64,000 nt of DNA from Physella acuta (Eukaryota; Mollusca; Gastropoda; Physidae). Below the pieces are notes generated by a model. That model had not been told where the DNA came from. It made no database searches and worked only from the letters and a program-made list of their open reading frames with translations. The position numbers and the translations under genes were made by a program. This document shows positions 52,550 through 64,000 of the stretch, in pieces. The first letter of the stretch is position 1. Every line of letters begins with the position of its first letter. The stretch lies in the NCBI RefSeq assembly GCF_028476545.1, contig NW_026732272.1, forward strand, positions 45,001-109,000. Direction: 5' to 3'.

Positions 52550-53734
52550 ACGTGGGCATGCCTTGCACAGGTAATGTTCACGCACGTGTGCCGCTATCAG
52601 ATGGACAGGTACTGTTATCAAATAGACGACGACGTAGAAGTTATATGATCAAATGGGACGTGACGTATACAATTACGGTCATCAAATGAACAGCTACGTA
52701 TAAGTAATGTTATCATATGGACGGCCACTTATACCTAATGGTTTATATTATTTGGACGGCACGAGCATCTAATGTTATCACATAGACGGCCATGGTAAAA
52801 TATAAAAAAAACAAAAAGCGGTCAAAATTCTAAGTTGTTTGAAGGATTATAAGTAGTTATGGTAATTAACTACTTCCGGTTTCGCCTCAAGTAGTTTGAC
52901 TATAATTGCCTCACAAACTTAAGATTCAGGTACTTTGGTTGCGGATAAAGTAAAGTGCAGGTAATTTTATTTCTAGAAGCGTGTTGGTGGCTGTAGATTT
53001 CAGCCCCAATCCTGCCAAAAAAATGTGTTTTCCACAGAACGTGTGTGGGATGTAAAAGTGATGGATGTGTTTTCTAACAACGGTCTGTTTATCTTGTTTG
53101 TGTGCAACCAATTTGTAACACTAACAATTTAGCCTACCTGCTCCTAAATTAAACACCGTTAATGATGTTTGTGGACTAGATAATGGATGTTCAAGTAATT
53201 ATGTCACACCACGAGCAAAGGTGAGCAGTTAATTTTTACCTGAGCAGCGCACGAGTTCGCCTGTTCAGTGTTTAAGTAACGCTACAGGTGAATCAGGAAC
53301 AGGTATGTTATTGAGGTTAAGGTAAAACAGGTAGACCCGAACAATGACACCGCACCTGTTCGCTAATCAGGCCAATCTAAAAACAAGTCTGTTTGAGGGT
53401 TTATTGTGTTTTACCTGTATCTACCTGGTCGTAATTGTTACCAGATAAATTACTTCAGTTTTTCTATCATGTGAAACAAATGATGGATTCTTGAAAGATA
53501 CGTGCGTTAGAACTGTCATGCTATTATTGGGAAAACCCGCTCTATATTGTTAAGCTACCATTTTTTTTTTTTTTGGAAATCGTGTTTTTATCTTTTTCAC
53601 TGGTGACACATTCTTTGATGAAAAGATTCTGCTGAGTGTTTTTAAAATATACACTGTCTGAATGTAAGCATCAAATTTAAGATATCATCATGAATATAGA
53701 TTAGTTTATTTCGATTTAAATTAAAAGTATCCTA

Positions 53735-53860
53735 TCCTCCGATGGGTTCCTCGTTAAAGTAAGGGAAAGTAAAGGCAGCTTGACATAGTGCTGACCACAC
53801 TATTCCTTCATACGCTGAGGTCAAGAAACATATACCTCTGCACTAATAATAGTTTGTGCC
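53735..53860 (+). repeat. SINE 3' part
   Basis: gatgggttcctcgttaaagt, gggaaagtaaaggcagcttg and acatagtgctgaccacacta match the body of the copy at 11551-11800; the tRNA-like head is missing. Confidence 0.65.
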
Positions 53861-54376
53861 GAAAGTAAAACAGTACTTTGTTAACATGAACTATGGAACA
53901 ATAAAATACATTTTAATTTTTACGGTATAGTAGGACAGGATGTTTCTAGTTTTACTGCATTGTAAAAATTGGCTCTTTATTTAGGCCCGCGGGCCGCATC
54001 TGACCCAAGCTAATCAGAAATTAGCCCAAGAGATCTTTAGTTAAAATGTGGTTGTTCAATACTGCAGATCACAAACCTCTTCTAAAAAAACCTATAGCTT
54101 TTCAATTAGCAGTATCGATTTCCTATAGGCTGAACCAGACGTTAAGAAGACACCCAGGAGAAAGTAACAAACCTAAGCAACAGTTCAGCAAAAGAAGAAT
54201 GTTGGACTTAAAGTAATACGCTACTATTTCAAAGAATGTAGCACTTCTAGTCACAACAGACGTAAACACACGCAGTATACTAGCTCACTTTTATGTTCAA
54301 ATTGTATTGGAATAGACAATCCACTAACTACTATTTCTACTTAATGTATGGGCTAATTCTCTCTTTTTCTCTCTTG

Positions 54377-54690
<314 letters not shown>

Positions 54691-55429
54691 GAATCAGTTC
54701 ATAATGGAGGGTAATTATGTTTCCCCCACAACGATGCACGATATGATATTCCAGCCAGAAGAGTAGTGTTCTGTTGTTTATCAGGGGGTGTCAGGAATAA
54801 TTCCATCGTATTAATGAAAACATGACCATTAAATAATGTATTCATTGGGTTGAGTGCGATCTATATTCATTCTATGCTACATAAGATTGCCACCCACATT
54901 AGCAAGTCAATTCTGTTTGTTTCAACTCAATGCGGGGCCTAGCAAAATAAATAATGCAGTCCTTGGTAGTGCTGTGTGTCGTATACGGAATACTTAGAAT
55001 ACCTGATACAAGTATCTTAAAATAGTCGCACTTTGACATTTTTATACCGCATAGCTTGTGTTAAGAAAAATGTTAATGTTCAAACATGAAAAAAAAAATG
55101 TCTTCCTCGTATTATTTTTACTTTGAAAATCGAAACACGTTTTTCTTTTCCTCTTAATAATATCTCATATGAGAAAAAAAGCAAGATGACATTTTTTTTG
55201 CGAATCTTGCATTACAATGTCGTCTTGACGTTCGATATTCAAGTATTTTAATTGAGATTATTTTACAAGCATTGCATGTATTAAAGAATCGTAATAATTT
55301 TATTTTTTAACATATTGTTATGCTCCTGTACATTGCGAAATGACGAAATAGCTTTTAATTAGCCCTAATTATTCTTTTAAATCGATGCCGCACACATAGC
55401 CTTGATGTTGCTTACTTTTGAAAATGTAG

Positions 55430-55850
55430 TCTAAGGAAAGCTAGACCTAGCTTCTACACAGGTTTCTATCAACCTTGCTCACAGTTAGTCTAAATAAAAC
55501 TAGACCTATTTTCTAAAAATACTTCTCTTAACATGAATCACGTTAAGTCTACTAAAAACTAGACCTGGCTTTTTACAACGATTTCTCTCAACCTCGCTCG
55601 CAGAACAATCTCGTTAAAATACGCATCTAGTCTAAACAAAACTAGACATATCTTATAAACATAACTAGACCTGTTTTCTACAAAGATTTCTCTCAACCTC
55701 GCCCACCAAAAATCTCGTTATTTTTACGTATTTAATCTAAAGAAAACTAGACATATTTTATAAATATAAGTACACCTGTCTCACACAAACAATTTCTCTC
55801 AATCTCGCTCACAAAACATTCTCATGAAAATACGTATTTACTCTCACCTT
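55430..55850. repeat. Degenerate ~75-110-bp array
   Basis: Variants of aaaactagacctgttttcta, caaagatttctctcaacctc and gctcacaaaa recur four to five times. Confidence 0.6.
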
Positions 55851-56119
55851 CAGCGTGTGTGCGGGGTTAGGGAGGAACTTTGAGAGTAACACAAAGTGAA
55901 TAACAAGACACATAACTATCCTGTTCTTTATTTTAACGTTTTGTTAAGAGTTCAAACTATTGAAAAAAAAATTTCCTCGTAATTAAATTAAAAGGAAAAT
56001 ACAGTTCCCTTCAGACTGTCTATACAATAAGTAAAATAGAGATCATTTGTTTACTTGACTTCGGCATGTGGGCAGAGTCGTGTGGTCAGTATTCGACCCA
56101 TTACTAAAGCCAGGAAAGG

Positions 56120-56320
56120 ATTATGTGGTCGAATGGTATAGCGTTCGACCACAATCCCGAATGTCTCGAGTTCTAGATGGGTTCCTGATTCACGATTGGG
56201 AAAGTAAAGGTGGCTGGGCATAATGGTGAACATACGATCTCTTCATAAGACGAAGTAAAAGAGACAGGTAAACTCTACTTCACTTACTTCATGGACTTAG
56301 TTTCATAAGAATGTCTCTAC
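56120..56320 (+). repeat. tRNA-derived SINE copy
   Basis: Head tatgtggtcgaatggtatag with B-box region ctcgagttctagatggg, then gggaaagtaaaggtggctgg and aggtaaactctacttcactt, as in the copy at 11551-11800. Confidence 0.7.
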
Positions 56321-56415
56321 TTAAGCCAGGTACCCATACGAGCTGAGTTGACAATAAGAGATGTTAGAGAATTTAATCAGTATTGTCTTACACTTGATTA
56401 AAATTGTCACAATAT

Positions 56416-56641
56416 CAGTGTTTCTTCCAGACTTTTTTCTCCGAGGGGGGGGGGGGCATCTGAAATTTTCGGGGGGGGGGGGCGGTAGACTTTCTTCGGG
56501 GGGGGGGGGGCGGACACTGTTAAAAGTATATATCTTCTATATAAATTATATAAATTTCATTTCGTTAGGAGGGGGGGGGGGGCGGTAAAAAAAATTCCGG
56601 GGGGGGGGGCTCTGCCGAAGAGATGCCTGGAAGAAACTCTG
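56416..56641. mobile_element. hAT-like G-tract MITE with perfect target duplication
   Basis: 226 bp from CAGTGTTTCTTCCAGACTTT to GATGCCTGGAAGAAACTCTG, flanked by cacaatat on both sides (56408-56415, 56642-56649). Five G-runs of 8-13 bases lie on one strand. This is one of the two fullest copies and is nearly the reverse complement of the copy at 62472-62689, so insertion was probably recent. Confidence 0.9.
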
Positions 56642-57024
56642 CACAATATTCCCACCTTTCACCTTGATGTTATAGTACACCACTTGGCTTCAAAGACAAC
56701 AATTTCGTACGGCTATTTAAAAACAAAACACAGCTTTGTTTAAGTTCAGAATCTATAGCCCAACATAAACTTGTTGCTGAATCTATTGCACAATGTAAAC
56801 TCATTGGGGAAAAGGGAAAAAAAATGATGTGATTGACAATAGCCTTTTGCTGGTGGCATTTCACATGAGCGAAATCGATTCTATAGAAAGAGCTGTTTCA
56901 ATGTTTTAAGAACAAATAAATCAACACATTGCCACGTTGGCCCATTAGACAGCTCAAAAACCTGGCTAAGAAATTCTGGCTTTTCATTGCGTGTCACCTC
57001 GATTTCTGGTCTCTCTCTTCAGTT

Positions 57025-57565
57025 ATTCTTTCAGTTTTCTTCCATCCAACATTCATGTTTCAAGGTTTCTTCCATCCAACATTCATCTTTCAGCTTTCTT
57101 CCATCCAACATTCATCTTTCACCTATCTTCCATCCAACATTCATCTTTCACCTTTCTTCCATCCAACATTCATCTTTCACCTTTCCTCCATCCAACATTC
57201 ATCTTTCACCTGTCTTCCATCCAACATTCATCTTTCATCTTTCTTCCATCCAACATTCATCTTTCACCTTTCTTCCATCCAACATTCATCTTTCACCTTT
57301 CTTCCATCCAACATTCATCTTTCACCTTTCTTCCATCCAACATTCATCTTTCACCTTTCTTCCATCCAACATTCATCTTTCACCTTTGGTCATCCAACAT
57401 TCATCTTTCACTTTTCTTCCATTTAACATTCATCTTTCACCTTTGGTCATCCAACATTCATCTTTCACTTTTCTTCCAACCAACATTCATCTTTCACCTT
57501 TCTTCCATCCAACATTCATCTTTCACCTTTCATCCATCCAACATCCATCTTTCATTCACGTTTCG
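57025..57565 (+). repeat. 29-bp minisatellite x~19
   Basis: Units of catccaacattcatctttca + cctttcttc with few differences. The period of 29 cycles through all frames, and the lack of stops gives three long overlapping frames (165-203 codons) that are not evidence of a gene. Confidence 0.95.
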
Positions 57566-58293
57566 CCTGAGTTGAGCTTAATGAATTCTCAGTTCTAGGA
57601 AATGCTCTTTTAGAAACCAAAGAAAAAAAATATTTATGTTGCCTTACCGTTAAGTTATTGATGCGATCGTTTACCATTTCCGATTCTAGAAACGGAAGTA
57701 GCAACAAAGCTCAAATTATGTGAAAATATTGAGGCCGGAGTCTTTATTTAGGATATGATGTAATTTAACCAATTTATCGTAGTTATAGTAAATTGATATT
57801 ATAATTTGTAGTTAATTTAGCAAACGATGAAATTAAGGCAAAATACTGTAGCCATGACGAATTCATATTCGAGTCGTTATTTAGCAATTACGGTACGGCA
57901 ATATTATAGCTACACGCATGAATTGAGACGCAATTTTGATTTGGTTGTTGATTGGATTTTTACCATGATTTCATAGTTACAGTCAACTATGGCGTGATAT
58001 GTCATTGATCTTTGGTTAGCAACATACCGCAACTTTCATATTATGTAGACAAGCTTTATAAATTGTATTTTTTAGCGCAACTATTATGTTTAGTTCCTCC
58101 GAAACGTAAAACTAAATTTCATTTTAGTTGCATTCTAAACATATAGTTTAAGTTTAATATTACTTCGTTGTTACTTTTTTTCATTAAAGGATATATTTAC
58201 CTATGTAATATAGCCTACATCACCCACTTGTAACAATTGTAATACCTATCAACCACCCCTTATACCTGTAATACAAACTGTATTTCTCTAGAT

Positions 58294-58500
58294 CAGTGGC
58301 TCTTAATCGGGGTTCGATCGAACCCAAGACATTCGGTAAGTGAGTCTCAGTGATTCGGCGAGGTCAAGGCACACACCCGACTTCTATGATTCACAATCGG
58401 ATTTTCTCAGTGCAGATAGTTATACTATTAAAAAGGGTTCGGTGAATGCTCATATGAAACTAGTGAGGTTCCGAACCTCCAAAATGGTTGAGAACCACTG
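58294..58500 (+). mobile_element. hAT-like MITE, CAGTGG...CCACTG termini
   Basis: 207 bp from CAGTGGCTCTTAATCGGGGT to AAATGGTTGAGAACCACTG. The termini are inverted repeats of the CAGTGGTTCTCAACC class known from many animal hAT elements. Flanks ctctagat and gactagac match only 5/8. It is related to 24549-24728. Confidence 0.75.
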
Positions 58501-58857
58501 GACTAGACAAATCGACATACGACATCTGAAAAAACAAAACGGAATCTATTTTCTGTAACACCAGATACATCAGGCCTAGTTTAATTCAGGTGTAAGTTAT
58601 CGTGTTCCGCTTAATGAGGCAGGTCGTTGTACTGTGGAAATACAGGTGAGAATGTTGGGTCGTACCTGTGGCATCACGTAAAAGAATGCGGTTATTACGT
58701 GCTCCACGAGTGCAGAACACACACAAATCTCAATGTTTATTACATTGTAAGAAATGTAATTTCTTTTTTATCTATACTTTTCCGTCTTATTTATTAATTA
58801 AATCTAATTTTTTTTAAATGTAGTCATAATCTCACAAATAAGGCATATATATGTGTT

Positions 58858-59350
<493 letters not shown>

Positions 59351-59475
59351 GATATAGAAAGCAATAGAAAGATGTAAAGACACGTATTGCTCATGTAGGT
59401 TAATCTTGCTACAATTGCAAAATTCTCATGTTTCTTCTGTTGGCAAGAATTTTTGCTGGCAGAAACGACAGCGTG

Positions 59476-59512
59476 CGTCACGGAAAGATGACGTCACGGA
59501 AGTATGACGTCA
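59476..59512. promoter_or_regulatory. Clustered TGACGTCA sites in a 16-bp repeat
   Basis: TGACGTCA at 59489-59496 and 59505-59512, preceded by a gcgtcacgga half-site. The segment is a 16-bp tandem of gtcacggaa(a/g)(g/t)atgac. The surrounding 59430-59700 is GC-richer. It could be a CREB/ATF-bound promoter or enhancer; no gene start is identified. Confidence 0.3.
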
Positions 59513-60007
59513 TGATATTCCACCCCTCCCACACTCGGCTCGTATACATCTCTTACCGCACCGTGTGTCGTGGTGCTGGTGGTGGGGGGGGGGGGGGAGA
59601 TCGCTTTGTCTCTGTGACTAACGACAAGTGTCAGAAAAATTAGCCCCGGCCCAAGTTTTTCAGCAGCCGTCTCGCCCAATCTCGCGGCCCAAATCAGCCT
59701 CACAGACTTATAAATCCAAACCTTTCGTGTCAGTTTCAGAAATCGTTTATTTAACGATCCTAAAAAAAACCACTTGCAGCAAAGATAAAAAACTTTGAGG
59801 GAAGTGATTTTTTTTTACTCCGGGCAAGAAAAGGGGAAGTAAACACACGACGCCCCCAACTTGGGGTGCCAAATTTGTGCCAGATTTTTTAAGTGTCTGC
59901 TTTACCTTAATTAAAAACAAATAGAGGAACGTGAGTTGTTGTCGTTGTGAGCAACCACGTTTGTGTTGGCGGAAAGGGGGTGGTCGGCCCCGGGACGCTC
60001 TTAATTT

Positions 60008-60050
60008 TACACACACACACACACACACACACATACACACACACACATAA

Positions 60051-60132
<82 letters not shown>
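60008..60132. repeat. (CA)n/(TA)n microsatellite
   Basis: (CA)n runs into (TA)n. Confidence 0.95.
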
Positions 60133-60135
<3 letters not shown>

Positions 60136-60294
60136 GACCATTTACCCGTTAGTTACACATTGCCTAGGAATTCAATATATGTCTGGTTTTTTTTTCAAAT
60201 TGACAATTATCTACATACGCAAGTATACTAATTGGTTATATTTCAAAGACATAATCCAATTTCAATGAGCAGAACATGGAAGCTGTGCACATGT

Positions 60295-60520
60295 AACCAC
60301 CCAAATATATAACCACCCAACCATCTAACCCCCCAACCATATAACCACCCAACCATCTAATTACCTAACCATCTAACCACCCAACCATCTAACCACACAA
60401 CCATCTAAATACCCACCAAGTAACCACCCAACCATCTAACGATATAACCACCCAACCATCTAACCACCCAACCATCTAATCACTTAACCATCTAACCACC
60501 CAACCATGTAACCACCACAC
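60295..60520 (+). repeat. ~16-bp minisatellite
   Basis: About 14 units around caaccatctaaccaccc, ending just before a hAT-like element. Confidence 0.9.
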
Positions 60521-60534
60521 CAATAACCCTACCC

Positions 60535-60722
60535 CAGGGATCGGCAACATGCGGCTCTTTTGATGTCAAGTTGCGGCTCTCCAACTCCTTGAACAAATAC
60601 TAATAATCATAATAAAAAATAAAATATTTGAAATAAAAAAATGTGAGTGGCTCTTTAAAACCAGGGAAATTTTGAAAATTGTAACTTTTGGCTCTTCCGC
60701 TTCAAAAGGTTGCCGACCCCTG
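60535..60722. mobile_element. hAT-like MITE, CAGGGATCGGCAAC terminus, perfect target duplication
   Basis: 188 bp from CAGGGATCGGCAACATGCGG to AAAGGTTGCCGACCCCTG, flanked on both sides by ccctaccc. Inverted termini of about 17 bp and an 8-bp duplication are typical of hAT. The subterminal gcggctctt / ggctcttccgc motifs repeat. It is non-coding and different from the two other MITE families here. Confidence 0.85.
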
Positions 60723-62471
60723 CCCTACCCTATAGTGTAAAAAAAAATCCACCCTGGCTCGAGTTGCTAGTGTAAACAATCGTGACGTCATAAATCAGAT
60801 TAATGACCGCGATAGTCGAGAGAACAATTCACCAACAACTATTATTCGCCACGACAACAATTCGCCAACAGCTATTGTTCGCCAGGCGAGATGGTCCAGA
60901 ATTTATCACCGAACCATCAATTAATTCTGCGATAAACGGCATTTATTTCTACAAGATTTACCCCCCCCCCCCCCCCCGGGCACCAGGAATAGAAATATCG
61001 GTCAAGCCTTCTATTATTACCGTCGTTAAAGAAAGGGGTGAGGGTAGCCTGGATTGATCGACAAACAAATTGTGCTAATTTTTAGGGGGATAATCTGCAG
61101 ATGTACGCGAAAACAAATGGATAATTAAATAAAGAGGGTTTCTTAGTGCGATACGCTTAATTACAAAAACAAAAGATGTTTTCTCACAATGAATTATTTT
61201 AGAAACCGAAATATATACAGAAATAACAGTATTTCGAAAATAGGTTTCCATCAGAATAAACTACTAAAAAATTACTACTATATAACGTTGAACTAGAACA
61301 AATGTTTCCACTATGTTTAAGGTATTGCCAAATTTCTGCAATAGATATATATGTGTTTACTTCAATCCTATGACGAGTTGTTAATAATATAAGTATGAGG
61401 ACTGGGCAAGTCTTAAGAAGCACTAATACTTACACGTATGATTTGATAATAGTATTATTACACCCTATATCATTTATCGTATCAGACCTTTATTGATTTA
61501 TTAGTCTCGCTGAGTCGGGAATGGAACAAAATCTTAAAAATAACTTTACTTTTTTTTAAGCGACGTGTGATATAGATTTTTGACATAATATTAATATTAC
61601 AATATGTTTTTCAAATTAAGAATCCAGTCAGATTATACAAATGATAATATATGCAATAATTGTCACACTTTCTTGGCACAATAGAAACGACTTACCTAAT
61701 AATAAAATCATACGTTTATCACTTCATAAACATTACACAGATGTAGGCCTATATCCCGCCAAAAGTCGTCTACATAATTGTCTTTCAAAGATCAGAATAG
61801 AACTAAATCGTAATCACTCTTCTTTTCTATTAGTTTTAGATAAAATATTTCAGTACAAATACATTGACCGTGGGATAGACAACAGTAACATAATGCTCGT
61901 TACTTCAAGGTAATTGGTTTCCCTTTTTAGGAAACGTACAAACAGTAAGCGAGATAACTTTAAATGGCTTAACTTTGTTTACAATACGAGAGCGCGATTG
62001 CGTCATCGTTTCGTCATAAAGCAGATCTAGAATAATCTACACGCATCACATCTATACAAATAGACGAAAACGTCGAAATTCCGTTAACGTACACAGTAAA
62101 TAAAGTACGAAATTTTTTTTTTTAAATATCCATGTTAACTAATGATGGAGCGAAGGAAAGTCTCAGACCTTGAACCATAAAGCTACGCACTGACAAAATG
62201 CAGATCGTGTGAGCATGCACATTTTTTAACGTGTGCAAACATTGAATTAATAAAAAAAAAAAATAAAGCAAATTAGAGCAAGCAAACTCTATGATCTCAC
62301 ACGAAATCAAATCCGTCACCATCAAATCGCCGACTTAAAAACTAGGATCGCAAGGTTAAGCGTGAGATGATAATTGTTTCTGATAACACGCACGTATCAA
62401 GGACATTCGCACACGGGATTGATTGTTTACATCTTTACACCGATCGACCTCTGTAGGCAACGGTCTATTAA

Positions 62472-62689
62472 CAGAGTTTCTTCCAGGCATCTCTTCGGGG
62501 GGGCGAAGCCCCCCCCCCCGAAAATTTTTTACCGCCCCCCCGAACGAAATGAAATTTATATAATTTATATAGAAAATATATACTTTTAACAGTGTCCGCC
62601 CCCCCCCCCCCGAAGAAAGTCTACCGCCCCCCCCCCCCGAAAATTTCAAGTGCCCCCCCCCGGAGAAAAAAGTCTGGAAGAAACACTGT
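62472..62689. mobile_element. hAT-like G-tract MITE, inverted copy with perfect target duplication
   Basis: 218 bp from CAGAGTTTCTTCCAGGCATC to GTCTGGAAGAAACACTG, flanked by tctattaa (62464-62471, 62690-62697). C-runs on this strand correspond to the G-runs of the copy at 56416-56641. The open frame through it on the minus strand is incidental. Confidence 0.9.
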
Positions 62690-64000
62690 CTATTAACTAA
62701 ATTGTCCGCCTCATTGAGTCTGTTGTCTATGTATCGGGACTCTCCACTCATGAGAGTCATGAAAAGTCTCCACACCAATGTCAAGGTTTTACTAATGTAG
62801 GCTACGATGATTTCGGAATGTAACTGTAAGTGGTTGATAGTCATACACACTAGCCGTGCACATATTTCAAGTCACTGCGAATATTTGTTTTGCAATAAGT
62901 TCGGTAATTTTGTTACAGACTAGTGCATTCGATTCATTGGCCAAATTTAGTGAAATTTATGATAGGCAAAGTTGATGAGCAGTTCTAAAATTGGAATACT
63001 CAGAGCAGCAAAAATATATTTCTTTACTGTATCGTAAAAGAAATCAATCTTCATTGGGTATAGCCTTTTGGAAAAATGCCTTTCAACCAACCTATGCGTT
63101 CATTCAACACAATAATTAAAATCAACTTAATTGTATCTGCCAATTTGGCTTATTACTAAATGCCTTTAAGAAGAGCTAAATAGGAAAACAAAAAAGTAAA
63201 CATAATAATTAAAAAACTTTTACTAATCTCATTGATGTATCTATCTTTACTACAGCTGTTTCAGGTAATAAACCAAATTTGAAACGTTTAAAATTCGGTT
63301 AATATCAGAACACACTTGATTATATTGATTAAAATGTGTTTAAAACCTTCACCTTTGCAAGTTTAATAACTTGGGGAAACCGCGTTATAGCTATAAAATA
63401 AGTTCAAACAATAACCTTGCCCAAAGCACCTGTCTACTCATCTTCACGATATTTTAAGATCAATTCCTGCAAAATACCATTTACTGGTGCGTGTACTACT
63501 TACAAGTACAAACTTTTAAAGATTTCCTTGCGCTTTTCTTCCTCGTTCTTTAAAAACGTTCCTCTCAAGAACTCCTATTTTATTTATTTCTGATGCGTTC
63601 TATTCAGTTCGAAACTGTTAAAAAGTTGGAGCTAAAAGCTGAAACGGCCTGGGGTTGGGGATGGGCACAGACTCGCTCACGTCGGTGGTGTATTTAATAA
63701 ACAATTTGATGCAAACCTCCAAGAAAGTTCGTTTGTTTTGGTTGACTCGGAAAACCAAAAATGTGACTCTGGAATAAATTCCTTCGCTTTTGTTTTAGAT
63801 ATCGGATTTAGTCTCTGTAATGTACACATTGTTTTATTTTCTACACTCAATAATTTATTAGGTGCTAAGTAATAGCTTCCTCAATAGAAATAGTATATGT
63901 GCAGTAATTCTATAGTACATACATTGTTATAGCTTATGTGAATAGCTCTCTTACGCTTTGGTAGTAATTCTATAGTACATATATTATTCTGGCTTATTTG

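Noticed and set aside
56929-57598. Three overlapping frames of 165-203 codons
   Set aside because: Pure 29-bp minisatellite; frames are a by-product of a stop-free unit.
62356-62850. 164-codon minus-strand frame
   Set aside because: It runs through a hAT-like MITE; the glycine-rich part is the translated G-runs.

Overview
The window is animal nuclear DNA. It is AT-rich, with one gene split by long introns, many microsatellites and minisatellites, tRNA-derived SINEs and several families of hAT-like short DNA transposons. The vertebrate-type telomere-like repeat at the left edge and the repeat content fit a lophotrochozoan, most likely a gastropod mollusc. That is an inference from sequence character, not from a database match.

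One gene can be supported. It lies on the minus strand across about 2.0-41.7 kb and encodes a 12-transmembrane SLC22-like (organic ion) transporter of the major facilitator superfamily. Nine coding exons, all with GT-AG borders, join with matching phases into a 742-residue frame: 41555-41659 (acceptor at 41684), 38562-39422, 24832-25060, 22353-22545, 21000-21233, 15938-16072, 13913-14116, 5143-5215 and 2005-2199. The family landmarks appear in order: FGFFQKR before TM1, GSMVADMFGRRR after TM2, EFLGPDWRD near TM4-5, the TM6-7 loop with RWLQCQHR, NRCLGRR before TM9, ETYPT after TM10 and LFPETIRKPL after TM12. Exon 2 encodes an unusually long first extracellular loop of roughly 280 residues with about 15 N-glycosylation sequons, so the protein is about 190 residues longer than typical SLC22 members.

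The introns and the 22 kb upstream of exon 1 are mostly repeats. Several minisatellites start at splice junctions of this gene: the exon 1 acceptor, exon 5 donor and exon 8 donor are embedded in them, and the exon 3 acceptor abuts one. The array at exon 8 has a 30-bp unit and is open in the exon's own frame. Other notable items are a 2-kb element with about 310-bp inverted arms and a TA target duplication (2279-4255); at least ten copies of a G-tract-rich hAT-like MITE, several with perfect 8-bp target duplications; a minisatellite with nested higher-order structure (50.8-52.5 kb); a 123-bp repeat open in three frames (47.6-48.1 kb); and inverted TC/AG blocks in a (TA)n tract beside the exon 4 donor.

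From 42 to 64 kb I see no recognisable gene, only repeats, transposon copies and a few GC-rich islands that may hold 5' exons or promoter elements. I see no ribosomal RNA gene, no convincing stand-alone tRNA gene, no CRISPR array and no retrovirus-like element.
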